Of a stretch of 64,000 nucleotides of DNA, positions 52,738-61,807 are shown one piece after another. This stretch comes from Bacteroidota bacterium (GTDB lineage: Bacteria > Bacteroidota > Bacteroidia > Cytophagales > Cyclobacteriaceae), in NCBI GenBank assembly GCA_023417065.1, contig JAEZGH010000202.1, positions 124,001 to 188,000 on the forward strand, written 5' to 3'. The notes beneath the pieces were generated by a model. It searched no databases and was not told where the DNA came from. It saw nothing but the letters and a program-made list of their open reading frames with translations. Within the stretch, counting starts at the first letter, position 1. Each line of letters begins with the position of its first letter. The translations under genes were made by a program, and so were the position numbers.

Positions 52738-53025
52738 TCATCCTGGTTGCTTCTTGTACTTCACTCCAAGAATGATAATGGCGATGTTAAGCGTAAGCGA
52801 GAAAGAGTTGGTAGCAATTATAGGGATGTCATCGCGCAGGAATCCATACCAAACCCACAGTGAAAGACCGCATAGCAGAATGATCAGATAGAACAGGCTT
52901 ATGTCTTCCGCTTTTTTTTCGCGGACCATCTTTATCAATTGGGGGAGGAGGGATACGGAAGTGCAGACACCGGCAGCTATTCCGACAATTTGCGTTAATT
53001 CAAGAGCCACAACATTCTTTAACAC
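52738..53025 (-). CDS. SemiSWEET/MtN3 sugar transporter, GTG start
   Basis: 95 residues with three membrane helices. The helix-1 PQ-loop motif TSVSLLPQLIKMVREKKAEDIS is diagnostic of SemiSWEET, which works as a dimer to move sugars down their gradient through the inner membrane. No ATG lies upstream of the first helix; the start is GTG at 53025 (another GTG at 53010). It begins 25 bases after the stop of the preceding HExxH gene and ends 3 bases before the Fpg-like gene. Confidence 0.92.
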   Translation of the reverse strand: MLKNVVALELTQIVGIAAGVCTSVSLLPQLIKMVREKKAEDISLFYLIILLCGLSLWVWYGFLRDDIPIIATNSFSLTLNIAIIILGVKYKKQPG

Positions 53026-53050
53026 ACAGTTTCAAAAAACCGGTGCCAGT

Positions 53051-53449
53051 TTAGAAGGAAATTTCCTTCTTCTTCGGGATTTGTTCATCTATATTTTGGT
53101 TCAGCGTTTCCATAAATGGACGGATCGATCTTATCCATGCAAAGGGTTTTCGCCTGCTTAAGTAATGTTCATCCGAATCATGCTGGTACGCTTCAATCTC
53201 GAACGGGTTGAAGCGGTACGCGATGTAATGTCTTTGGCCTTTCAGTCGTGAAATGAGGTAAAATGTTCCATACATCAGCCAATGAAATATGAACAGCAAC
53301 TCGAGTTGCTGACGGAAATGTATTTTTTCGTGGAGGATCAGGCGCTGCTGGTTTTTTTCCAGCTTGCTTATCCAGATGAATATAAAGAATGAAAAACCCG
53401 TATAATTCCGGAAGATTCGCTTTTTCGTATAGAAGATAAAGGGAAGCAT
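53051..53449 (-). CDS. Small HExxH-containing protein of unknown function
   Basis: 132 residues. A hydrophobic N-terminal span is followed by LILHEKIHFRQQLELL, an HEKIH (HExxH) zinc motif, then a second hydrophobic span (LLFIFHWLMYGTFYLISRL), and a later NPFEIEAYQHD that supplies an acidic candidate third ligand. This arrangement, zinc motif in a membrane-flanked helix with a Glu ligand further on, is seen in small membrane metalloproteins such as M48/M56-like peptidases. At 132 residues it is very small for a peptidase. Function is unknown. First gene of the SemiSWEET-Fpg operon. Confidence 0.65.
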   Translation of the reverse strand: MLPFIFYTKKRIFRNYTGFSFFIFIWISKLEKNQQRLILHEKIHFRQQLELLFIFHWLMYGTFYLISRLKGQRHYIAYRFNPFEIEAYQHDSDEHYLSRRKPFAWIRSIRPFMETLNQNIDEQIPKKKEISF

Positions 53450-53630
53450 CAGCTAATCAAACAAAGAAACGAGTGGCTTGGTTCGAGCGGACTACGATGG
53501 GTTTCTTCAAAGATGGATAAAAAATTATGTTGGTAAGATTCCTGGACAGGTAAACGGGTTTTTGAACGAACGACGATTTGCATTAAAATGTTCAGCGCTC
53601 GTAATTTGTATACAAACTCAAAACCCCTGT

Positions 53631-54065
53631 ATGTTGCCTCTCTTACCCCGAGTCACTGCCAAGGCGGATGTTACCTTTCCGCCGGTAAAAACTAAACCCT
53701 TTATTGATGTCGAAGTTCTTGCTGCCGTTGAAGCTGAAACGCTGGAAGACTCGTATGTCTACGTTCATTGTTACATCGACAGCGATGTTAAGGATATGTT
53801 GATACGAATCTGGAAAACGACGTTTCTGGTCGACAAAAATTCAGGTGCAAGAGCAAAGTTATTGCATGCAGAAAACGTATCACTGGCTCCCTTGTGGACG
53901 ATGGTTCCCGATGGCAAGCAGTTTAATTTTCTTTTGATATTTCCTTCACTGCCGAAGTCATGCAGCCATTTCGATTTGATTGAAGAAGTGCCCACGTCAG
54001 GCGGATTTCACATCGCGAACATTCAGCGAAATATGCGCGATGTTTATCACATCAATATCCGATAG
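53631..54065 (+). CDS. Conserved-looking protein of unknown function
   Basis: About 144 residues from ATG 53631, the first Met in a coding-like context; an earlier ATG-less extension to 53478 looks unlike protein. No signal peptide is seen. The sequence is beta-strand-rich (FIDVEVLAAVEAETLEDSYVYVHCYID, FNFLLIFPSL) with no catalytic motif I recognise. It is divergent from the HExxH gene and ends just before a perfect terminator. Confidence 0.65.
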   Translation: MLPLLPRVTAKADVTFPPVKTKPFIDVEVLAAVEAETLEDSYVYVHCYIDSDVKDMLIRIWKTTFLVDKNSGARAKLLHAENVSLAPLWTMVPDGKQFNFLLIFPSLPKSCSHFDLIEEVPTSGGFHIANIQRNMRDVYHINIR

Positions 54066-54091
54066 AGCCGGACATTGTTAAACGAAAAATT

Positions 54092-54117
54092 AAAACCTGC
54101 CACCGGCAGGTTTTTTT
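54092..54117 (+). terminator. Rho-independent terminator
   Basis: Perfect 10-bp stem AAAACCTGCC / GGCAGGTTTT with a 3-base loop and seven T, 26 bases after the previous stop. Confidence 0.9.
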
Positions 54118-54286
54118 ATACTCATTTGAGACGGTAGGATAAGATCAGAAACAAAACTACCATCAGGGCAAGCTTGCGGAAGAATGATATCGGAGGCTAC
54201 CGGAACAGGTGGCGAATGATAAAAAAATTACATCCGGCTTGAGGTTCAAGCCAGAGGTCTGAAGACGAAATGTGTGAGGAGGTTCC

Positions 54287-54481
54287 TCAGCCGAGTTTGC
54301 TGATTCGGCTTCTCCGGATTTTTTCACGAATGACATTTACGATATCAAGGGTGAGTCCAACCGCAGTGCAACTGCCAATGAACATAAAGAACGGACCGCT
54401 TGAAGAATGATTTGCCATTCCGTAGAAACCAAGGTAGATCATAAAGATTACCGCGAGTAGGGCAAGGGTTATTTTTTTCAT
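54287..54481 (-). CDS. Small two-TM membrane protein
   Basis: 64 residues: hydrophobic span ITLALLAVIFMIYLGFYG, a short Ser/Gly loop, span FFMFIGSCTAVGLTLDIVNV and a basic tail EKIRRSRISK. No family recognised. It is alone on the minus strand between two plus-strand genes. Confidence 0.6.
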   Translation of the reverse strand: MKKITLALLAVIFMIYLGFYGMANHSSSGPFFMFIGSCTAVGLTLDIVNVIREKIRRSRISKLG

Positions 54482-54764
54482 ACTAACGACTATTCAACAA
54501 TACAACATCAAACCTAATCAATGAAATACTTCTAAACTCATTAGTGATCAATCAAATCTTACACGATAAAGTTCACGGAACATTCCTCACTCCTGACGAA
54601 TTAAATTCAATGAAAAGTTCACTAAAAGCGGACGGGCTTTAGCCTTATATGCGTTAGCATTGCTGTGAAAGGAAATCTTGTGTTTGAAGATCTGAATCAC
54701 CGATGATATCAGTCATGAGGGGGTACGATTTTCCGGAGACATAATTTTCCCTTATTTTATGTAC

Positions 54765-56126
54765 ATGAATAAGTCGCATTTGCTTCCGGTTGTGCTTGGT
54801 CTCATACTGATTTCATGCACTTCACGCTTGCCGCAGGATCAACGTCAGAAGATGGTGATCCTTCGGGAAATGGAAAGGGATCTCGAACAGGGATTGCTGC
54901 GTCGTTGGTATCCAAAGGCGCTGGACGACGAATTCGGCGGTTATCTCAGTTCCTTCGACGCTAACTTCGAACCTGCAGGTGATCAGGATAAAATGATCGT
55001 ATCCCAGGCCCGTCACCTCTGGAATAATGCCAGGGCCATGGCGATGTTCCCCAATGACGAGACGTATGAGAAATGTGCAAACCATGGCTTTGTTTTTCTC
55101 CGCGATGTAATGTGGGACAAAACGTATGGTGGCTTTCATACACTGGTTAGTCGTGATGGGACGATGAAGACTCAGGGAGAAGAAGAAAAGACGGCCTATG
55201 GCAATTCATTTGGAATTTATGCCCTGGCGGCGTACTACGCGGCGTCGAAAGATACAGGCGCACTTAACCTTGCGAAGAAAGCATTTCTATGGCTTGAAAA
55301 GAATAGTCACGACCCGGTGCACAAAGGGTATTTTCAACACATGTCGCGTTCGGGAAAAGTTATTCCCCGTGATATAAATACTCCTTCAACCGCAGTGACG
55401 GGCTATAAGGACCAGAACAGTTCGATTCACCTGCTGGAGGCATTTACTGAATTGTATCTCGTGTGGCCTGACCCGTTGTTGAAAGAACGGTTGCAGGAGG
55501 TCTTGTTACTCATACGTGATACCATCGTCCAGGACGAAAAATATCTTGGACTGTTTTTCACGCCTGACTGGAAGCTGATTAGTTTTCGCGACTCTGCGCG
55601 CGACGTGATTGACAAGCATTTTTATTTGGAACATGTTTCGTACGGCCATGACGTTGAAACGGCTTACCTGATGCTCGAGGCGTCTCATGCACTCGGGCAG
55701 CCGGCTGATCCGGAAACCCACCGGATAGCGAAGAAGATGGTTGATCATTCGCTGGACTTCGGGTGGGACCAGAATACCGGAGGTTTCTACGACGGTGGTT
55801 ATTACTTCGCCGGTGCAAGCACACCAGAGGTAGTGAAGGCTACCAAGAACTGGTGGACACAGGCCGAGGGACTAAATACGCTGTTGCTGATGTCGGATCT
55901 GTATCCGTCCGACAAGCAGAGTTACTTCGAAAAATTCGTTCAGTTGTGGAAATACACCGACACCTATCTCATCGACCATGATCGGGGAGAATGGTACTCA
56001 GGTGGCATAGATAAGGAGCCTCAGGCGGCGAACGGTATGAAAGGCCACATCTGGAAAGCTGCGTATCACCAGATCCGCAGCCTTACGAACTGTATTGACC
56101 GACTAAAGGAAAAAGAGGGAGACTGA
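54765..56126 (+). CDS. AGE/cellobiose-2-epimerase-like lipoprotein
   Basis: About 453 residues from ATG 54765 (54759 also possible). A lipobox (GLILISCTSR) follows the signal helix, so it should be attached to a membrane outside the cytoplasm. The (alpha/alpha)6 barrel motifs of N-acylglucosamine 2-epimerase and cellobiose 2-epimerase are seen: HLWNNARAMAMF, TAYGNSFGIYALAAYY, KDQNSSIHLLEAFTELY, the catalytic-His HVSYGHDVETAYLML and WWTQAEGLNTLLL. It epimerises at C2 of a reducing-end sugar, likely of an oligosaccharide. Its extracytoplasmic anchoring suggests action on imported oligosaccharide. Confidence 0.88.
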   Translation: MNKSHLLPVVLGLILISCTSRLPQDQRQKMVILREMERDLEQGLLRRWYPKALDDEFGGYLSSFDANFEPAGDQDKMIVSQARHLWNNARAMAMFPNDETYEKCANHGFVFLRDVMWDKTYGGFHTLVSRDGTMKTQGEEEKTAYGNSFGIYALAAYYAASKDTGALNLAKKAFLWLEKNSHDPVHKGYFQHMSRSGKVIPRDINTPSTAVTGYKDQNSSIHLLEAFTELYLVWPDPLLKERLQEVLLLIRDTIVQDEKYLGLFFTPDWKLISFRDSARDVIDKHFYLEHVSYGHDVETAYLMLEASHALGQPADPETHRIAKKMVDHSLDFGWDQNTGGFYDGGYYFAGASTPEVVKATKNWWTQAEGLNTLLLMSDLYPSDKQSYFEKFVQLWKYTDTYLIDHDRGEWYSGGIDKEPQAANGMKGHIWKAAYHQIRSLTNCIDRLKEKEGD

Positions 56127-56152
56127 CCTTGCTGGTGGATCTGGCCTTTGAC

Positions 56153-57352
56153 CTATCCCTGGTCCTCATCCTTCTTCTTGTCCTTTTTGTCGGCGCTTTC
56201 CTGCTTTTCTTTCTTTTTATCATCTTTCTTTCCAAATATTTTTTCTAAAAAGCCTTTCTTCTCTGGTTCACCATCGTCGACAGTGGCGAGATTAATTTCA
56301 TGATCTATAGAGGGCTGAATAGCTCTAACAAACGCGTTCTGCAGCACTGATGTGATCGTATACCATATGTTTGCCTTGGGATCTTCTATCTCTCCCTGAA
56401 ACGGAATCTTGGTTGCTACTTGTTCTTTCTTGATATTCTCGATTACCTGTCCTGCAGTGCCAACAAATCCTTCCCATAGTTTCTGGAAGAACGAGTCATC
56501 GCGGTCTTCCTTGCCGACAACACTCACGTCGTGCAAAAGAGGTTTGACATAGCCATTAAACCTTCCGTCTTTGGCAGCGATTTCAGTGTAAAGTCCGAGT
56601 GTGCCTTTGCTGATATCAACATTAGCATATGCTTCGAAGAAGTCATTAAGTTTCACCAGGTTGGTATTCTTCAACTCAGCATTCAGGTCAAACGTCGGAG
56701 TTTCTGCCATCGGATTCAGCTTCATGTTGAAGTCGAGCGTGCCATCATAGAGATCTGCGTCGGCGATGATTGTTGCAGGTAGAACGGCACTTGAATCGTA
56801 GGCGTTGCGAAGGTTTGTTGCTACGATGTTGGTATTGGTCAAAGACACATCTACCTTCGGACTGGAATATTCATCGATGTACTGAATGTTTCCGTTTCTC
56901 ACAGTGAAGCGGTTTACTTTCAACGGCATTAAATCTTGCAGCAGGTCAGTGAAGCTACTCGAATCCTTTTTAACTTCATCAGGTTCCACCTTATCCTTCG
57001 TGAAGATCAAGGTTGGCTCCAGGAAGTCGATTTCTCCCACAATCTCACCTTTCAGGAGCGATCTCCACTCCACGGAAAGATCAATCGTCCTGGCGCCAAA
57101 GAATGGTGTCTCTTCTCCTGACGCCGAGTCCTTTTTATTTAGATAAATGCTGTCGATTTTGTAGGCACCACGGATGAGCGCAAGGTCGATATCTTTTATA
57201 TGACCAGCATAGCCCGGCATAGCTGCCAGCGCATTGTTTGCGTATTTTAGGACAGCATAAGGAAGGATAAGCCGGACAGCGACGATTAATACCGCGATGA
57301 TGATTAATATTTTCAATGTCCTGCCCTTCCGGGATCTGGCTTGCGATGTCAT
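56153..57352 (-). CDS. AsmA-like DUF748 membrane protein
   Basis: About 399 residues from ATG 57352; the frame opens to 57412 but the N-terminal helix TLKILIIIAVLIVAVRLIL follows the inner start directly. The rest is the long beta-taco AsmA/DUF748 pattern (YAGHIKDIDLALIRGAYKIDSIYL, DFNMKLNPMAETPTFDLNAELKN, GTLGLYTEIAAKDGRFNGYVKPL). It ends in a Lys/Asp/Glu-rich tail (KKDDKKKEKQESADKKDKK). Such proteins help move lipids between membranes. It is convergent with the epimerase gene. Confidence 0.86.
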   Translation of the reverse strand: MTSQARSRKGRTLKILIIIAVLIVAVRLILPYAVLKYANNALAAMPGYAGHIKDIDLALIRGAYKIDSIYLNKKDSASGEETPFFGARTIDLSVEWRSLLKGEIVGEIDFLEPTLIFTKDKVEPDEVKKDSSSFTDLLQDLMPLKVNRFTVRNGNIQYIDEYSSPKVDVSLTNTNIVATNLRNAYDSSAVLPATIIADADLYDGTLDFNMKLNPMAETPTFDLNAELKNTNLVKLNDFFEAYANVDISKGTLGLYTEIAAKDGRFNGYVKPLLHDVSVVGKEDRDDSFFQKLWEGFVGTAGQVIENIKKEQVATKIPFQGEIEDPKANIWYTITSVLQNAFVRAIQPSIDHEINLATVDDGEPEKKGFLEKIFGKKDDKKKEKQESADKKDKKKDEDQG

Positions 57353-57471
57353 TGATGCTTCGTTATTTTCTGTCGGAGGAGAAATTTCGATGCCGGCCCT
57401 TATTTGACACAATTACATCACCGGTCTTGTCGATTGCTGCTATCGGTTCTAATTTGTCGTAAAAAATCACC

Positions 57472-58119
57472 ATGAAATACGCCGTTTTCTCCACCCTTTT
57501 GCTTTTCGTAACCTTCGGGGCATGTGCCCAGCAGCGGTTTGAAAAGGATATTCGCGCATTCAAAGAAAAAGATAAGGTTGAACGCCCCCCTGAAAAGCCG
57601 ATCCTGTTTATCGGTAGTTCGTCGTTCACCCGGTGGGAGAAAGTTCAGCAAGACTTTCCCGGCTACGTTGTTCTGAACAGAGGCTTCGGAGGATCTACTC
57701 TTGAGGATGTTATCCTGTACCAGGACGACATAATATTTCCTTATTCCCCCAGGCAGATCGTGATTTATTGCGGCGAAAATGACATCGCTTCCGGTGCCAG
57801 CGCAGATGACGTCCTTGCAAGGTTTGACAAACTTTTTACGTCGATTCGCTCCCAACTGCCCGACGTTCCAGTGGTATATATAAGTATGAAACCGAGTCCA
57901 AGCCGCGAGAAATTCAGGTCTGAGCTCGAACGGGGCAACGCGCTGATCCGCGATTATCTGAGCCAGAAGAAGAATACACAATACGTAGATGTCTTTTCGC
58001 AAATGTTGAACGGCCGCAACAAGCCTTCACCGGAATTGTACGTGAGCGATAGTTTACATATGAGTGATGCCGGATACGCCATCTGGCAGCGGGCGATTCA
58101 ACCGACCCTTCAGAAGTGA
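57472..58119 (+). CDS. SGNH/GDSL hydrolase, exported
   Basis: 215 residues with a signal peptide ending in FGACAQ. Block I reads FIGSSSFTRWEK with the catalytic Ser, block II Gly is in LNRGFGGST, block III Asn in GENDIASG, and block V DSLHMSDAGYAIW gives the Asp and His. It is an SGNH-fold esterase or acetylhydrolase, perhaps deacetylating polysaccharide. It is divergent from the AsmA-like gene and convergent with rhomboid. Confidence 0.9.
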   Translation: MKYAVFSTLLLFVTFGACAQQRFEKDIRAFKEKDKVERPPEKPILFIGSSSFTRWEKVQQDFPGYVVLNRGFGGSTLEDVILYQDDIIFPYSPRQIVIYCGENDIASGASADDVLARFDKLFTSIRSQLPDVPVVYISMKPSPSREKFRSELERGNALIRDYLSQKKNTQYVDVFSQMLNGRNKPSPELYVSDSLHMSDAGYAIWQRAIQPTLQK

Positions 58120-58139
58120 GTCGGCGTTTTTAACCAAAC

Positions 58140-58775
58140 TTACCTCGAAATGAGATCTGAGATCTCGAACATCCTCAGTTGCTCCCAGAAGATGAATATT
58201 GACCTGGGATAAAGGATGATGCAGAAGATCAATCCGAACACGGCGCCGTAGAAATGGGCGTCGTGATTGATGAGATCTCCGCCTTTCCGTCCCTGATAAT
58301 AAGAATAGATCAGGTAGATTATTCCCAGGATAAAACCGTTGATACAAATCACGAAGTAGATACAGATTCGCTCAAGGGGGAGAAACAGGATGAAGGCAAA
58401 CACTACCGCAGAAACTGCTCCGGAAGCCCCCAGGGAGTTGTATCCGGGGTTGTTTGCGTGCTTGAAATAACTCGGGATATCAGCGACGACCATCGAGATA
58501 AGGTATAGGATAACAAAGTATACCGATCCCAGCTGACCGAATATGGTTGTGAAAATTGTTTCGACGATGGGGCCGAAGAAATATAGCGCGATCATGTTAA
58601 AGATCAGGTGAATGTGATCTTTATGCAGAAACCCGGACGATATGAAACGGTAGTACTGCCTGCGCGTTTTTACCAAATACGGATTCATAATAAACCGCCG
58701 CATGACTTCCTGATTGCTAAAAGCATAAAAGCTAACGACAACCGTAATGGCGATGATGATCAGACTGACGTTCAT
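58140..58775 (-). CDS. Rhomboid-family intramembrane serine protease
   Basis: About 211 residues from ATG 58775. Six membrane helices; the catalytic Ser is in SLGASGAVSAVV and the His in NHDAHFYGAVFG. HIHLIFNMIALYFFG supplies the conserved His-x3-Asn pair. It cleaves transmembrane proteins inside the inner membrane. It starts close to the divergent AHSA1 gene. Confidence 0.93.
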   Translation of the reverse strand: MNVSLIIIAITVVVSFYAFSNQEVMRRFIMNPYLVKTRRQYYRFISSGFLHKDHIHLIFNMIALYFFGPIVETIFTTIFGQLGSVYFVILYLISMVVADIPSYFKHANNPGYNSLGASGAVSAVVFAFILFLPLERICIYFVICINGFILGIIYLIYSYYQGRKGGDLINHDAHFYGAVFGLIFCIILYPRSIFIFWEQLRMFEISDLISR

Positions 58776-58903
58776 TGGACAGATTAAAGCACAATGATAC
58801 AAAATAAGTATGGATGCTGATATTGACTTTTAATGGCACGTCGGAAGCCTTAGAAATCCGGATACGATTTTTACCTGACGAAGTTGTGCGCTATTTTCGG
58901 CCT

Positions 58904-59287
58904 ATGAAAGATTTCAAAAAATACTATGTCGTACCCGCTGAACCGGATCAGGTGTATCTGGGGCTGACCAACCCATTGACGATCCATTTATGGAGTGGTG
59001 AACCGGCAGAAATGTCGGAGGAGCCTGAATCGGAATTCTCTCTGTGGGATGGCAGCATCGTGGGGAAGAACCTGGAGTTTGTCAAGGATAAAATGATCCG
59101 ACAGCAATGGTATTTTGGTGATCAGGAAGAGCCTTCCATCGTCACAATCAAACTGCATCCGCATGAAAAAGGAACGTCGGTTGAATTGCGGCACACCAAT
59201 ATTCCCGACGAGAGTTATGACGAAATAACAGAAGGCTGGACTGATACATACTTCGCAGCATTGATTGATTTCTATACTGAGGAATAG
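58904..59287 (+). CDS. AHSA1/SRPBCC-fold protein
   Basis: 127 residues from ATG 58904, where the domain begins (MKDFKKYYVVPAEPDQVYLGLTNPLTIHLW). A longer frame from 58814 adds 30 residues with no match. The START-like fold (TNPLTIHLWSGEPAEM, FSLWDGSIVGKNLEF, TVELRHTNIPDESYDEITEGW) is AHSA1-type. It binds a hydrophobic ligand or acts as a co-chaperone; role unknown. Confidence 0.88.
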   Translation: MKDFKKYYVVPAEPDQVYLGLTNPLTIHLWSGEPAEMSEEPESEFSLWDGSIVGKNLEFVKDKMIRQQWYFGDQEEPSIVTIKLHPHEKGTSVELRHTNIPDESYDEITEGWTDTYFAALIDFYTEE

Positions 59288-59383
59288 AGGAAACGATCAA
59301 ACGGGTGTGGAGCAACATGAACCGCAGTAAGCGAATGGCACAGGAATTTTTATTCCAACTGGAAAATAAACACAATTGGAATT

Positions 59384-59950
59384 ATGAAGAAACCGATAAA
59401 ACTCTTACTCGCTGCATGCTTGTCATTAGCTCTGTTTTCCTGTGGAAACGATTCGCAGCGTGACTCAAAAGAAATCGCCGAAGATCAGAACGAGGCAAAG
59501 TTCGACGATACCAAAGTTGAAGACGACAGTGAGTTTGCTGTTGAGGCAGCTGCAGGAAGTCTTTTGGAAATTCGCCTAGGAGAACTTGCACAAACAAAGG
59601 CTACATCCCCTCAGGTGAAAGAATTCGCCAAAATGATGGTTGATGATCATACAAAAGCCAGTGAAGAGTTAAAGGCGCTGGCTCAGCAAAAGGGCATTAC
59701 ACTTCCGGCATCATTATCATCAGAGCATCAGAAGAAATATGATGATCTCAATGAAAAGCAAGGCGCTGAATTCGACCGTGAGTATATGAACCTGATGGTC
59801 AAAGCGCATGAAGATGATGTGGATGAATTCGAAGATCAGGCTGAAAAAGGCAAAGATGCTGAACTGAAGGCGTGGGCTTCCGGAAAAGTTACTACGCTAC
59901 GTCACCACCTCGAAATGGCCAAAACAACACGCGATCAGGTGAAGAAGTAA
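59384..59950 (+). CDS. DUF4142 lipoprotein
   Basis: 188 residues. A lipobox ALFSCGNDS follows the signal. The mature part is a four-helix bundle, SEFAVEAAAGSLLEIRLGELAQTKA, then MMVDDHTKASEELKALAQQKG, then FDREYMNLMVKAHEDDVDEFEDQA, which is DUF4142. Related domains resemble ferritin-like folds and are common in Bacteroidota; function unknown. Confidence 0.9.
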   Translation: MKKPIKLLLAACLSLALFSCGNDSQRDSKEIAEDQNEAKFDDTKVEDDSEFAVEAAAGSLLEIRLGELAQTKATSPQVKEFAKMMVDDHTKASEELKALAQQKGITLPASLSSEHQKKYDDLNEKQGAEFDREYMNLMVKAHEDDVDEFEDQAEKGKDAELKAWASGKVTTLRHHLEMAKTTRDQVKK

Positions 59951-59974
59951 CAGATCGAAATTTGCGATAACAGA

Positions 59975-60005
59975 AAAGGGATTCAATTTGAATCCCTTTA
60001 TTTTT
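59975..60005. terminator. Terminator between convergent genes
   Basis: Perfect 10-bp stem AAAGGGATTC / GAATCCCTTT with a 5-base loop, then ATTTTTA. It serves the DUF4142 gene and probably surE. Confidence 0.82.
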
Positions 60006-60019
60006 AGGCGGATATCATA

Positions 60020-60763
60020 TCATCTGTTTGCGTTTGCCTCTTCCCTGACTGCCTCCTTCAATGCAGTTTCATTGGTGAGATCAAGGCGTAGGGGAGTAAT
60101 GGAAACATAGCCGTTTTCAACCGCCCATCGATCAGTGCCTTCTTCAGCAGGTTCAAGAGGACGAATAGTAAACCAATAATGGTTGCGCCCCATTGGATCT
60201 TTCCCGGGTACAACACTTCCATCGTACTGACGCACCGACTGACGTGTCCATCGCAGGCCTTTAGGCGCTGGCGGCAGGTTGACATTAATCAGACACAAGT
60301 CCCGAAGCTCCAGCAGTTTTCGTAATGATTCTTCGACAAAAGGTTCAATGGACTTGAAGTCGGGTTCTTCTTTCCCCGTAGGTGTGCTGAAGGCGATGCC
60401 TTTCATGCCGAGTAATACGGCCTGCTTCGCTCCTGCAAGTGTCCCTGAGTGCCACATAGCGTTGCCCAGGTTTAACCCCATATTGATGCCGGAAAGAACG
60501 ACGTCGACCTTTTCCCAGAGGTGACTTCCAAGAGCTACACAATCTGCCGGCGTGCCGTTCACACGGTAAGCTTCCAGACCATCAAAAGCAATCGGTGACT
60601 TCTTGTAGTATAGAGGACGAGTTGCCGTTATCGCATGTCCCATCGAAGACTGTTCAACATCTGGTGCAACCACGCGCACTTCCCCAAAACGGCTGGCGAC
60701 ACGGGCAAGCGCGGCGATGCCGGGACTATATATTCCATCGTCGTTGGTAACTAGAATTTTCAT
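60020..60763 (-). CDS. surE: 5'/3'-nucleotidase SurE
   Basis: 247 residues. ILVTNDDGIYSPGI with the metal-binding Asp-Asp, then VVAPDVEQSSMGHAIT, VNGTPADCVALG and VLSGINMGLNLGNAMWHSGTLAGA are the full SurE signature. It removes phosphate from 5' and 3' nucleotides with a divalent metal in the cytoplasm. It is divergent from the lipid-kinase gene. Confidence 0.95.
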   Translation of the reverse strand: MKILVTNDDGIYSPGIAALARVASRFGEVRVVAPDVEQSSMGHAITATRPLYYKKSPIAFDGLEAYRVNGTPADCVALGSHLWEKVDVVLSGINMGLNLGNAMWHSGTLAGAKQAVLLGMKGIAFSTPTGKEEPDFKSIEPFVEESLRKLLELRDLCLINVNLPPAPKGLRWTRQSVRQYDGSVVPGKDPMGRNHYWFTIRPLEPAEEGTDRWAVENGYVSITPLRLDLTNETALKEAVREEANANR

Positions 60764-60855
60764 GGTCTTTTTAATTATATATTATCATTCCATCTCCCCA
60801 AATCACACTTGGTATACGTTTCGAAGAGCATTTATAAAAAGCCAATCACCGCTAA

Positions 60856-61788
60856 ATGAAATTTGCAAAACTCCTGCACAATCCCCTCGCGGGCGAGGGA
60901 AACTTTGACAAAGACGAGCTAATCTCAATGATCCAGTCAGCCGGCTTTGGCTGTAGTTATTCGTCTACAAAAAAAGATGGATGGGAAAAAATCGAATCAA
61001 AGGAAATCGATTTTATCATACTCGCCGGAGGTGATGGAACCGTCAGGAAGGTAGCGGAATCACTGCTGAACAAGACGCTGCTGGATCGCAAATATCCAAT
61101 CGGACTTCTGCCAATGGGAACTGCCAATAACATTGCAAAAACCCTCGGCATCCCACGAAACGATCCACATCAGGTAATCGGAAGCTGGAACGAGAATCGG
61201 ATTAAGAAATACGATGTCGGAAGAATTTACGGCATCAAAAAAAGCAAGTTCTTCCTTGAAAGCTTCGGCGTCGGATTGTTCATTGAACTGATGCTGCAGA
61301 TGGAGAAACGGGAGAAGGACAATAAGGATAATAAGGAATCGGTTGAAAAGAGTTTGCAAACCGCGCTGGAGGTACTGCGTGATCTCATAGCAGATGCGCG
61401 CGCACGGTATTGTCGCATTAATCTCGACGGTGTCGTACACAAGGGAAATTACCTGATGGTGGAGGTAATGAATACTGTTTCCATCGGACCAAAACTTAAC
61501 CTTGCCCCATTCGCCGATCCCTCCGACGGAGAGTTTGAAGTGGTCATGGTAACGGAGTCTGAGCGTGAAAAATTTATTGCGTATGTCGACTCAATGATCC
61601 AGGGCAAAGATGAACCACCGTTTTTCAACATTGTAAAAGCCAGGAAACTTGAGATTTTCTGGGACGGCTCACGGGCTCATGTCGACGATGAAGTTGTTGA
61701 AATAAAAAATGAATCATCCATTAAGATTGAGTTGATGCATGGGTTATTGGAATTTTTTATCTCGGAAAACGGAGCCACTCAATCGTAA
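60856..61788 (+). CDS. Diacylglycerol-kinase-like lipid kinase
   Basis: 310 residues. NPLAGEG and LAGGDGTVRKVAESL with the GGDGT ATP-binding loop, and LLPMGTANNIAKTLGI, define the DAGK_cat/YegS/BmrU family. It phosphorylates a lipid such as diacylglycerol or a ceramide on the inner face of the membrane. A DUF1905 gene follows 19 bases later on the same strand. Confidence 0.88.
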   Translation: MKFAKLLHNPLAGEGNFDKDELISMIQSAGFGCSYSSTKKDGWEKIESKEIDFIILAGGDGTVRKVAESLLNKTLLDRKYPIGLLPMGTANNIAKTLGIPRNDPHQVIGSWNENRIKKYDVGRIYGIKKSKFFLESFGVGLFIELMLQMEKREKDNKDNKESVEKSLQTALEVLRDLIADARARYCRINLDGVVHKGNYLMVEVMNTVSIGPKLNLAPFADPSDGEFEVVMVTESEREKFIAYVDSMIQGKDEPPFFNIVKARKLEIFWDGSRAHVDDEVVEIKNESSIKIELMHGLLEFFISENGATQS

Positions 61789-61807
61789 TCATAAACGAAG
61801 CATCGCA

